A stretch of 5,206 bases of DNA from an uncultured Clostridia bacterium (GCA_946497265.1 CAMMKL010000164.1:1-5206); one strand, 5' to 3'. Shown: positions 1-5,206, numbered from the stretch's first letter. Notes: generated by a model from the letters alone, not told the origin. Numbers and translations are program-made.

Positions 1-737
1 AGGGGGCTCCAGTCGTTTTCGCGGCCCTGTGCCTTCAGGAAGGAGCGGGTGATTTCATCGGAAGGGAAGATGGAGGTGGTGGCGCCAAGTTCTGCACCCA
101 TGTTTGTGATGGTGGCGCGTTCCGGAACGCTCAGGGTTTTTACGCCTTCCCCGCCGTATTCCACAATTTTACCGACGCCGCCCTTTACCGTCATGCGGCG
201 CAATACCTCCAGGATGACATCCTTGGCGGAAACCCACGGCTGCAGTTTGCCGGACAGGTTGATGCGCACCATTTTGGGCATAGTAATATAATATGCGCCG
301 CCTCCCATGGCTACGGCCACATCAAGGCCGCCTGCTCCCATGGCCAGCATACCGATCCCGCCGCCGGTAGGGGTGTGGCTGTCGGAACCGATCAGGGTTT
401 TGCCTGGAATGCCGAAGCGCTCCAGATGCACTTGGTGGCAAATGCCGTTGCCGGGGCGGGAATAATAAATGCCGTGCTTTTTGGCAACAGACTGGATGAA
501 CCGGTGATCGTCCGCATTTTCAAAGCCGGTTTGCAGGGTGTTATGATCGATGTAAGCCACCGAGCGCTCGGTTTTTACGCGCGGTACGCCCATCGCTTCG
601 AATTCCAGATACGCCATGGTGCCCGTGGCGTCCTGCGTTAGGGTCTGGTCAATTTTTAAACCTACTTCGCTGCCCACCGTCATCTCACCGCTGAGCAGAT
701 GAGCTTTGATGATCTTTTGTGCAATTGTATAGCCCAA
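1..737 (-). CDS. acnA: Aconitate hydratase (aconitase), N-terminal part, truncated by the window edge
   Basis: Aconitase interconverts citrate and isocitrate through cis-aconitate in the cytoplasm, using a [4Fe-4S] cluster. Translating the minus strand gives 245 codons without a stop, reaching the left edge. The opening reads MGYTIAQKIIKAHLLSGEM, followed by the aconitase-type block IDQTLTQDATGTMAYLEFEA (residues 29-48). Active-site signatures visible are Asp64-His65 (YIDHNT), His101 (GNGICHQ) and Asp119-Ser120-His121 (GSDSHTPTGGG). These match the substrate-site Asp/His/Ser residues of mitochondrial aconitase. The cluster-binding cysteines lie further downstream, outside the window. The sequence resembles the shorter (roughly 640-residue) clostridial/Aquifex-type aconitase, so about 60% is missing. 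I chose the TTG at 737 because GGGG lies 9 nt upstream; an in-frame TTG at 743 would be only 3 nt from it. LeuC (isopropylmalate dehydratase) is the main alternative but fits the N-terminal block poorly. The symbol is by family; acn or citB are equally usable. Confidence 0.93.
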   Translation of the reverse strand, partial: MGYTIAQKIIKAHLLSGEMTVGSEVGLKIDQTLTQDATGTMAYLEFEAMGVPRVKTERSVAYIDHNTLQTGFENADDHRFIQSVAKKHGIYYSRPGNGICHQVHLERFGIPGKTLIGSDSHTPTGGGIGMLAMGAGGLDVAVAMGGGAYYITMPKMVRINLSGKLQPWVSAKDVILEVLRRMTVKGGVGKIVEYGGEGVKTLSVPERATITNMGAELGATTSIFPSDEITRSFLKAQGRENDWSP

Positions 738-746
738 TTTCAAGGT

Positions 747-752
747 CCCCTT
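747..752 (-). promoter_or_regulatory. Ribosome binding site of the aconitase gene
   Basis: The minus strand reads AAGGGG here, 9 nt ahead of the TTG at 737 and only 3 nt ahead of the TTG at 743. The spacing decides the start in favour of 737, which also gives the family-typical MG-x-T N-terminus. Confidence 0.7.
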
Positions 753-761
753 TCTGTATTG

Positions 762-778
762 AAGCAAAAAATTTGCTT
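762..778 (-). repeat. Small hairpin in the aconitase 5' leader
   Basis: A perfect inverted repeat: AAGCAAA (762-768), a 3-nt loop, then TTTGCTT (772-778). It lies in the predicted 5' untranslated leader of the aconitase transcript, between the promoter and the ribosome binding site. A second pairing, TTCTGT on the minus strand (803-808) with ACAGAA (752-757), could enclose this hairpin and end right beside the ribosome binding site. It may be a regulatory leader structure or an operator; the sequence alone does not decide. Confidence 0.45.
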
Positions 779-792
779 TTAGATGATGTCAC

Positions 793-809
793 ATTCTATA
801 AAACAGAAT
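793..809. repeat. Inverted repeat at the start of the aconitase transcript (possible operator)
   Basis: ATTCT (793-797) and AGAAT (805-809) form a perfect 5-bp inverted repeat with a 7-bp spacer. It sits just downstream of the expected aconitase transcription start (around 811). The position suits a repressor operator, but I cannot assign it to a known regulator. It does not show the ATAA-N7-TTAT pattern described for CcpC at B. subtilis citB. Confidence 0.3.
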
Positions 810-817
810 TAATATAT

Positions 818-846
818 ATTATCGGATATTTCGTGCTTATTGTCAA
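818..846 (-). promoter_or_regulatory. Sigma-A-type promoter of the aconitase gene
   Basis: On the minus strand the -35 box is a perfect TTGACA (841-846), the spacer is exactly 17 bp (824-840), and the -10 box is GATAAT (818-823). Transcription would begin near 811, leaving a leader of about 74 nt before the TTG start. The region is very AT-rich compared with the genes around it. Because of the near-consensus boxes, any control probably acts by repression or through the leader rather than by needing an activator (inference). Confidence 0.8.
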
Positions 847-892
847 TCTTTTAACACAGAAACGGCGGATTGTTTACGAAAAATTAAATTCC

Positions 893-905
893 TTGCTGTA
901 AGCAA
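893..905. repeat. Inverted repeat overlapping the tepA -35 box
   Basis: TTGCT (893-897), GTA, AGCAA (901-905) form a perfect 5-bp inverted repeat, flanked by CC on the left and, after one T, GG on the right. It covers the -35 hexamer of the rightward promoter, so a protein binding here would compete with RNA polymerase. It could also be coincidental, as the arms are short. Confidence 0.3.
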
Positions 906-921
906 TGGAAACTGCTATAAT
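893..921 (+). promoter_or_regulatory. Sigma-A-type promoter driving tepA-ftsK
   Basis: The -35 box TTGCTG (893-898), a 17-bp spacer (899-915) and a perfect -10 box TATAAT (916-921) are present. A TG dinucleotide at 913-914 makes it an extended -10. Transcription should start near 928, giving a leader of about 50 nt before the tepA ATG. The aconitase promoter on the other strand begins about 47 bp to the left, so the two promoters are back to back without overlapping. Confidence 0.82.
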
Positions 922-926
922 AAAAA

Positions 927-936
927 ATGTATACAT
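927..936. repeat. Palindrome at the tepA transcription start (possible operator)
   Basis: ATGTATACAT is a perfect 10-bp palindrome located at the expected +1 of the rightward promoter. GTATAC-centred palindromes are used by some GntR-family repressors (general knowledge), so a repressor site is possible. No regulator gene is in the window, and in AT-rich DNA such a short palindrome can arise by chance. Confidence 0.3.
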
Positions 937-963
937 ACACGCTAAAACCGACAAACTAACGGC

Positions 964-969
964 AGGAGG
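964..969 (+). promoter_or_regulatory. Ribosome binding site of tepA
   Basis: A perfect AGGAGG, 9 nt ahead of the ATG at 979. This strong site fixes the start codon of the TepA-like gene and implies efficient translation. Confidence 0.88.
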
Positions 970-978
970 CGTGATAGT

Positions 979-1803
979 ATGAAACAGTCCAAAATTTCCC
1001 GGCCTTATGCGACCGGCACCATCATGACGCCAGCAGAAGGCGACCAGCCCGATGGGCGTGAAGACGGCGGACAGGAGGGCGGCGTGGGGAGCGAGCACCA
1101 GTCCGACCAGATTAAAGAAAGCGGGTCGGTGCTTACCGGCAATGGGAAATATACCATCCATTGCTTGACCATTATCGGACAGGTAGAAGGGCACTACATT
1201 TTGCCGGCGTCCAATAAAACGACCAAATATGAGCATGTGATTCCCCAACTGGTGGCAATTGAGCAGGAACCTTCCATCGACGGTTTGCTGATCCTGCTTA
1301 ACACGGTGGGCGGCGATGTAGAAGCCGGACTTGCCATAGCCGAACTGGTTTCCGGAATGAAGAAACCTACGGTTTCTATGGTTTTGGGCGGCGGCCATTC
1401 CATTGGCGTACCGCTTGCTGTGGCGGCGCGCAAATCCTTTATTGCGCCGTCGGCCTCGATGACCATCCACCCGGTTCGTATGAACGGATTGATGGTGGGC
1501 GTGCCGCAGACGCTGGAGTATTTTCAGCGTATGCAGGAGCGTATCACCAGTTTTGTAGCGGCGAATTCCAACATTTCCCCATCCCGTTTTTATGAGCTTT
1601 CCATGAACACCGGTGAGCTTGTAATGGATGTGGGGACGGTCCTGGATGGGGAAGACGCCGTCAACGAGGGCCTCATCGACTCGCTTGGCAATCTTTCCGA
1701 CGCGTTGGAATGCCTGTACGGAATGATTGATAAGGATAAAGCAAAAAAGAAAAAAGCGGCCCCGAAATCCACAGCAAAAAAAACGGCGAAAAAAAAGGCC
1801 TAA
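979..1803 (+). CDS. tepA: TepA-type ClpP-like serine peptidase (translocation-enhancing protein family)
   Basis: A 274-residue cytoplasmic ClpP-fold protein. Residues 58-245 match the TepA/YmfB family: the IDGLLILLNTVGGDVEAGLA block (100-119), the nucleophile motif GGGHSIGVP with Ser141, and MTIHPVRMNG with His164. Asp217 in MDVGT, or a nearby acidic residue, is the likely third catalytic member; it sits two residues earlier than the ClpP Asp relative to the GLID motif (231-234). B. subtilis TepA is reported to aid protein export and to help spore outgrowth; substrates here are unknown. Two regions look specific to this protein: an acidic, Gly/Gln-rich N-terminus (about 18-50) and a tail (252-274) with 12 lysines in 23 residues plus Ala and Pro. 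The tail is encoded by A6, A6, A8 and A8 tracts. No signal peptide or membrane segment is seen. It precedes ftsK by 96 bp and very likely shares its transcript. Generic annotation may call it ClpP or ATP-dependent Clp protease proteolytic subunit. Confidence 0.93.
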   Translation: MKQSKISRPYATGTIMTPAEGDQPDGREDGGQEGGVGSEHQSDQIKESGSVLTGNGKYTIHCLTIIGQVEGHYILPASNKTTKYEHVIPQLVAIEQEPSIDGLLILLNTVGGDVEAGLAIAELVSGMKKPTVSMVLGGGHSIGVPLAVAARKSFIAPSASMTIHPVRMNGLMVGVPQTLEYFQRMQERITSFVAANSNISPSRFYELSMNTGELVMDVGTVLDGEDAVNEGLIDSLGNLSDALECLYGMIDKDKAKKKKAAPKSTAKKTAKKKA

Positions 1804-1808
1804 ATATG

Positions 1809-1854
1809 GGAAATGCCCGGCGCGCATAGGGAAAATTCCGCGTCCGGCCTTTCC
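1809..1854 (+). repeat. Intercistronic hairpin between tepA and ftsK
   Basis: GGAAA (1809-1813) pairs with TTTCC (1850-1854). Inside it, after a small internal loop, CCGGCGCG (1817-1824) pairs with CGCG (1839-1842) and CCGG (1844-1847), with one bulged T at 1843. The loop is 14 nt. There is no T-run afterwards (TGTTACAT follows), so it is unlikely to be a standard intrinsic terminator. It could stabilise the upstream mRNA, be a processing site, or damp readthrough into ftsK. Confidence 0.5.
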
Positions 1855-1885
1855 TGTTACATAAGGACAGTTTAGAATACATATA

Positions 1886-1892
1886 AGGTGAT
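1886..1892 (+). promoter_or_regulatory. Ribosome binding site of ftsK (decides the start)
   Basis: AGGTGAT can pair with the part of the 16S rRNA 3' end that recognises GGAGGTGAT. It lies 7 nt ahead of the GTG at 1900. It overlaps the other in-frame starts, GTG at 1888 and ATG at 1891, which would therefore have almost no usable spacing. This favours the GTG at 1900. Confidence 0.55.
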
Positions 1893-1899
1893 GAAACGA

Positions 1900-4518
1900 G
1901 TGGCGACACAACAAAAACGAAAGAAGAGCGTTTCCGGGACGAAGAAAACGTCCGGCCCCAAAAAGGCCGCGCCCCGTAAGGAGCCGGTACGCAGGGCGGC
2001 CGCCCCAAACAAGCGGCCGGGGCGCGGAAGAAACACGCAAGCGGGCCGACCAAAAGGGGAGGCCGGGCGGAAGGCCGTGGAAGGCCAACTGAAATCCCGC
2101 AACCAGACTTTTGCCATCCTACTGTTTGCCCTTTCTATTTTTTTGCTCTTTTTGGTTTTGCTTCCCGGGGAGAATGTTTGGTACTGGATGCATTCGGCGG
2201 TATTGGGGCTGTTTGGCACCAGTGCGGTTTTCTGGCCGGTGCTGCTTACCTACATATCCATAGCGGCGGCTTTGGAAAAGCCGGTGAACCATGTAAGCAC
2301 CAAAATTTGGCTGGCGGTTGTCCTGATCATCCTGATTTGCGCCTCCAGTTATATCTTTACCCCGCAGGAAATTATGGCGGACATGAGTTATTGGGAGCGT
2401 TTGGGCCAGCTTTATGAAAAAGGCGTACTGCGCAGCGGCGGCGGCCTGTTCAGCGGTTTGCTGGGGATCCCCTTCGTGGCTGGGTTGGGGGATACCGGGG
2501 CAAAGATTTTGATTGTCCTTCTGATTTTCGTCACAGTAATGCTGCTGACCGGCACTAGCCTCATCCAATTGTTCCGCGCCGTAGTGAAGCCTGTGGGCGT
2601 GGTACGGGATTCCTTGGGTGCACGGGAAGAGCGCCGCGAGAAAATTCGCCAAAACCGCGCCAATACGGATATCGATATCGAACTGGACGCCGACGGGCTT
2701 CCTGCGCATCCAGTGATTTCCCCCAACGCGCGCAACTCTCTGCCGGAACGCAACGAAAAGCTGGAGCGGCTGGAAAAGGCGTTTTCCGCTCCGGAACCCA
2801 CCGTGGGTATGGAATTAAACCAGGGCCGCCCTGCATCGCCGGGACAAACGGCGGCGGAAGAAACGGAAAAAGCACCGGAGGACAACGCCGCAGCCGCAGC
2901 CGCTGCGTTTTTGATGAAGAAAAAGAATTCCATGGCCAAATCCGATCCCAAACAAAAGCAGCCGGATCCACAGACCGTCCCCGTGGAGGTTCCCACCCTT
3001 TCCGAAGAGACGGGGCCGGGGAATTATCAGTTCCCGCCGCTTTCTCTGTTAAAGCCTTCGCCCGACGTTGATGATGGCGATATTGTGAATGAACTCCAAT
3101 TAAACGGCCAGATGCTGGTGGATACACTGAAAAGCTTTGGCGTACAGACAAAGATTGTAGACATCAGCCGTGGGCCGGCCGTCACCCGGTATGAGCTTCA
3201 GCCGGCGGCGGGCGTCAAGATCAGTAAAATTACAAATCTTTCCGATGATATTGCCCTCAACCTGGCGGCCTCCGGCGTGCGCATCGAGGCCCCGATCCCG
3301 GGTAAGGCCGCAGTGGGCATCGAAGTGCCAAACAAGGTGGTCAATATTGTAAAAATGAGGGAGCTGGTGGAATCCGCCGCGTTTGCCTCCGCGAAAAGCC
3401 GGCTTACGGTGACGCTGGGCCGCGACATCGCGGGCAATGTGACCTTGGCGGATCTGGCTAAGATGCCCCACGTGCTCATCGCGGGTTCTACAGGGTCGGG
3501 GAAATCGGTATGTATCAACTCGCTGATCATCAGCCTTCTGTATAAATCCACGCCGGACGAGGTGCGTTTTCTGATGGTGGACCCCAAGGTGGTGGAACTG
3601 GGCATTTACAACGGCATCCCGCACTTGCTGGTGCCCGTGGTGACCGACCCCCGCAAGGCGGCAGGGGCGCTCAATTGGGCAGTAAACGAGATGCTTAACC
3701 GTTACAAAATTTTTGCGGAATACAATGTGAGAGATTTGCACGGCTACAACAAAATGGTGGAGGGCATGACGGAAGAGGAGCGCCGGCAAGACGACGCAAA
3801 GCTAGAAAAAATGCCGCAAATCGTGATTATCATTGACGAGCTGGCCGATCTGATGATGGCCGCGCCCAACGAGGTGGAGGATTCCATCTGCCGCTTAGCG
3901 CAGATGGCGCGCGCGGCGGGTATGCATTTGGTAATCGCCACACAGCGCCCCTCCGTGGACGTAATTACCGGTATCATCAAGGCCAACATCCCCAGCCGGA
4001 TCGCATTTGCGGTCTCCTCCATGGTCGATTCCCGGACCATTCTGGATTCCGGCGGGGCGGAAAAACTTCTAGGGCGCGGCGATATGCTCTTTTCCCCGGT
4101 GGGTTCGGCCAAGCCGCTGCGCGTGCAGGGTTGCTTCGTGACGGACGAGGAGATTGAAGCGGTTGTAAGCTTTGTCAAAAGGGCGCAGGAATCCGGTTAT
4201 GACCAGCAGATCATCGAGGAGATTGAAAAAAACGCCGTTGCCGAACAAGGCAAGGGCGGCGGCGATTCCGGCGGGGAAGACGAAGACCCGATGCTCCGGG
4301 AGGCCATCAAGTGCGTGGTGGAAGCGGGGCAGGCTTCTACCTCCCTACTTCAGCGGCGGCTTCGCCTGGGTTACGCCCGTGCCGGCCGACTGGTTGACCA
4401 AATGGAACAGATGGGCGTGGTCGGCCCGCACGAGGGTTCTAAACCCCGGCAGGTGCTTATGACCTATCAACAGTGGCTGGAAATGAATATGCAGCGGGAC
4501 GACCCGCCCGCCGAATAA
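1900..4518 (+). CDS. ftsK: FtsK/SpoIIIE family DNA translocase
   Basis: A septum-anchored, ATP-driven motor that moves double-stranded DNA during chromosome segregation; in spore formers the same family (SpoIIIE) pumps DNA into the forespore. Numbered from GTG 1900 the protein has 872 residues, normal for the family. Order of parts: a very basic N-terminus (1-67, 22 Lys/Arg); hydrophobic segments near 71-88, 98-124, 136-153 and 203-221, plus a weaker one at 181-197; a variable linker (about 230-370) with seven alanines at 330-336; the FtsK alpha domain from about 375; and the RecA-like motor. The motor has Walker A GSTGSGKS (529-536) and Walker B IVIIIDELADL with Asp646-Glu647. The winged-helix gamma domain (about 794-858) contains QASTSLLQRRLRLGYARAGR (811-830), the part that reads polar DNA guide sequences. 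All key residues look intact. In-frame starts at 1888 (GTG) and 1891 (ATG) would add four or three residues; I prefer 1900 on ribosome-site spacing. Sequence alone cannot separate an FtsK role from a SpoIIIE role. Confidence 0.97.
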   Translation: MATQQKRKKSVSGTKKTSGPKKAAPRKEPVRRAAAPNKRPGRGRNTQAGRPKGEAGRKAVEGQLKSRNQTFAILLFALSIFLLFLVLLPGENVWYWMHSAVLGLFGTSAVFWPVLLTYISIAAALEKPVNHVSTKIWLAVVLIILICASSYIFTPQEIMADMSYWERLGQLYEKGVLRSGGGLFSGLLGIPFVAGLGDTGAKILIVLLIFVTVMLLTGTSLIQLFRAVVKPVGVVRDSLGAREERREKIRQNRANTDIDIELDADGLPAHPVISPNARNSLPERNEKLERLEKAFSAPEPTVGMELNQGRPASPGQTAAEETEKAPEDNAAAAAAAFLMKKKNSMAKSDPKQKQPDPQTVPVEVPTLSEETGPGNYQFPPLSLLKPSPDVDDGDIVNELQLNGQMLVDTLKSFGVQTKIVDISRGPAVTRYELQPAAGVKISKITNLSDDIALNLAASGVRIEAPIPGKAAVGIEVPNKVVNIVKMRELVESAAFASAKSRLTVTLGRDIAGNVTLADLAKMPHVLIAGSTGSGKSVCINSLIISLLYKSTPDEVRFLMVDPKVVELGIYNGIPHLLVPVVTDPRKAAGALNWAVNEMLNRYKIFAEYNVRDLHGYNKMVEGMTEEERRQDDAKLEKMPQIVIIIDELADLMMAAPNEVEDSICRLAQMARAAGMHLVIATQRPSVDVITGIIKANIPSRIAFAVSSMVDSRTILDSGGAEKLLGRGDMLFSPVGSAKPLRVQGCFVTDEEIEAVVSFVKRAQESGYDQQIIEEIEKNAVAEQGKGGGDSGGEDEDPMLREAIKCVVEAGQASTSLLQRRLRLGYARAGRLVDQMEQMGVVGPHEGSKPRQVLMTYQQWLEMNMQRDDPPAE

Positions 4519-4525
4519 AAGGGGT

Positions 4526-4556
4526 ATCCCGACGTCCGTTTTTTGGGCGCCGGGAT
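4526..4556 (+). terminator. Imperfect hairpin after ftsK, possible partial terminator
   Basis: ATCCCGACGTCCG (4526-4538) pairs with TGGGCGCCGGGAT (4544-4556) over 13 positions: one A-C mismatch, two G-T wobbles, the rest Watson-Crick. The loop is five Ts. It begins 8 nt past the ftsK stop. The sequence after it (CGTTCCGTTTTAA) has only a short, delayed T-run, so termination may be weak and some readthrough into the YgiQ gene is plausible. A second tiny inverted repeat, CCGTT/AACGG, follows at 4561-4572. Confidence 0.5.
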
Positions 4557-4615
4557 CGTTCCGTTTTAACGGCAGGGGAGCATGTGCTTTTTTGTTTGCA
4601 ATATTGGGAAAGGGT

Positions 4616-4621
4616 AGGAAG
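4616..4621 (+). promoter_or_regulatory. Ribosome binding site of the YgiQ-family gene
   Basis: AGGAAG sits 6 nt ahead of the ATG at 4628, with a further AGGG just upstream (4611-4614). It supports that ATG as the start. I see no convincing promoter in the 109 bp between ftsK and this gene. Confidence 0.65.
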
Positions 4622-4627
4622 TTTTAA

Positions 4628-5206
4628 ATGGCATTTTTACCGATTACAAAAGAAGAAATACAGAAGATGGGGTGGGACGCGCCCGACTTTGTTGTGGTAA
4701 CCGGCGACGCATATGTAGACCATCCAAGCTTTGGGATCGCCATTATCTCCCGCGTGTTGGAGGCGGATGGCTTCCGGGTGGCGGTTCTCCCCCAGCCGAA
4801 TTGGCGCTCCGCGCAGGACTTTACCCGTTTTGGAAGGCCCAAATTGGGTTTTTTAGTTTCCTCCGGCAACATCGATTCCATGGTTGCCCATTATACCGCC
4901 GCCCGCCGCAAACGCAGCGACGACGCGTATTCCCCGGGAAACCGGGCGGGCAAACGGCCTGACCGCGCCGTGATCGTGTACACCAGGAAGATCAAAGAGG
5001 TTTATCCCGATTGCCCGGTGATCATCGGGGGATTGGAGGCATCCCTGCGCCGGTTTGCCCATTATGATTATTGGGACGATGCCGTCCGGCCTTCCATCTT
5101 GCTGGATTCCGGGGCCGACCTGCTTTCCTACGGCATGGGGGAAAACCAAATCCGCGAGATTGCCCGCCGCCTGCAAGCGGGGGAACCGGTTTCCGCCCTG
5201 CGGGAT
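4628..5206 (+). CDS. ygiQ: YgiQ-family (UPF0313) radical SAM protein, N-terminal part, truncated by the window edge
   Basis: An open frame of 193 codons running off the right edge. It opens MAFLPITKEEIQKMGWDAPD, followed by VVTGDAYVDHPSFG (residues 23-36), and later GGLEASLRRFAHYDYW (134-149). These are the familiar N-terminal blocks of YgiQ proteins. This part corresponds to a Rossmann-like, B12-binding-type region; the radical SAM core with its CxxxCxxC cluster motif would come later, outside the window. Family members are usually about 600-740 residues, so only about the first third is present. The family is widespread in bacteria, but its reaction and substrate are not established as far as I know, so I give no specific function. 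It follows ftsK on the same strand after 109 bp containing a possible weak terminator, so it may be partly cotranscribed. No frameshift or unusual composition is visible. Confidence 0.9.
   Translation, partial: MAFLPITKEEIQKMGWDAPDFVVVTGDAYVDHPSFGIAIISRVLEADGFRVAVLPQPNWRSAQDFTRFGRPKLGFLVSSGNIDSMVAHYTAARRKRSDDAYSPGNRAGKRPDRAVIVYTRKIKEVYPDCPVIIGGLEASLRRFAHYDYWDDAVRPSILLDSGADLLSYGMGENQIREIARRLQAGEPVSALRD

Noticed and set aside
49..641. Plus-strand open frames opposite the aconitase gene
   Set aside because: The minus strand encodes clear aconitase active-site motifs throughout this stretch; the plus-strand translations show no recognisable domain.
1..737. 3-isopropylmalate dehydratase large subunit (LeuC) or homoaconitase as the identity of the left-hand gene
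   Set aside because: The N-terminal IDQTLTQDATGTMAYLEFEA block and the GNGICHQVHLE segment are typical of the clostridial aconitase branch; LeuC proteins read differently in this region.
719..901. Plus-strand 60-codon open frame in the divergent intergenic region
   Set aside because: It starts inside the aconitase coding region, has no good ribosome site, and runs over both promoters. Its hydrophobic stretch is what AT-rich DNA gives by chance.
744..978. Known riboswitch, T-box, small RNA gene or CRISPR repeat in the intergenic region
   Set aside because: I found only short AT-rich inverted repeats. There is no recognisable riboswitch core, T-box motif or regularly spaced repeat.
1850..1878. 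Possible internal promoter for ftsK (TTTCCT, 17 bp, TAGAAT)
   Set aside because: The -10-like TAGAAT is decent, but the -35 matches consensus at only three of six positions and falls in the hairpin arm. Too weak to list as a feature.
874..2088. Long minus-strand open frame (404 codons) opposite tepA and the start of ftsK
   Set aside because: It lies antisense to a well-recognised ClpP-like gene. Its translation is rich in His, Arg, Phe and Gly without any domain pattern, as expected of a shadow frame in GC-rich DNA, and it covers the rightward promoter.
2119..4178. Several minus-strand open frames of 130-230 codons opposite ftsK
   Set aside because: All are antisense to the conserved FtsK coding sequence, show no family motifs, and lack convincing ribosome sites; they are codon-bias shadows.
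4473..4700. Plus-strand open frame bridging ftsK and the YgiQ gene
   Set aside because: It overlaps the ftsK end, the hairpin and the start of the YgiQ gene in another frame, and its translation has no recognisable features.

Overview
This window looks like ordinary chromosomal housekeeping DNA from an anaerobic, moderately GC-rich Firmicute. Oscillospiraceae/Ruminococcaceae-type Clostridia are the best guess. The guess rests on protein character, sigma-A-type promoters, strong AGGAGG-type ribosome binding sites, TTG/GTG starts, and a ClpP-like TepA gene directly upstream of an FtsK/SpoIIIE gene, an arrangement also known from Bacillus subtilis. Genes are GC-rich, while the one large intergenic gap is strikingly AT-rich. 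No mobile element, tRNA, rRNA or CRISPR array was seen.

Layout. Positions 1-737 (minus strand) hold the N-terminal 245 codons of an aconitase that runs off the left edge. Positions 738-978 are a divergent intergenic region. It carries a near-consensus promoter for aconitase (minus: TTGACA, 17 bp, GATAAT), a strong promoter for the rightward genes (plus: TTGCTG, 17 bp, extended TATAAT), and several small inverted repeats that could be operators or leader hairpins. Positions 979-1803 (plus) encode a TepA-type ClpP-like serine peptidase with a lysine-rich C-terminal tail. Positions 1900-4518 (plus) encode a full-length, membrane-anchored FtsK/SpoIIIE DNA translocase. Positions 4628-5206 (plus) are the first 193 codons of a YgiQ-family (UPF0313) radical SAM protein that runs off the right edge.

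How the genes relate. tepA and ftsK are probably cotranscribed from the promoter at 893-921, because no convincing promoter lies in the 96-bp gap between them. That gap holds a hairpin without a T-tract. A longer imperfect hairpin after ftsK may partly terminate transcription before the YgiQ gene. FtsK pumps DNA through the division septum; in B. subtilis the relatives of these two proteins have been tied to chromosome segregation/sporulation (SpoIIIE) and to protein export and spore outgrowth (TepA). Aconitase is on the opposite strand and belongs to central carbon metabolism.

I see no undescribed multi-gene system here. The points most worth checking are the basic, histone-H1-like tail of TepA beside the similarly basic FtsK N-terminus, the A8 homopolymers at the end of tepA, and the cluster of small palindromes in the divergent promoter region.
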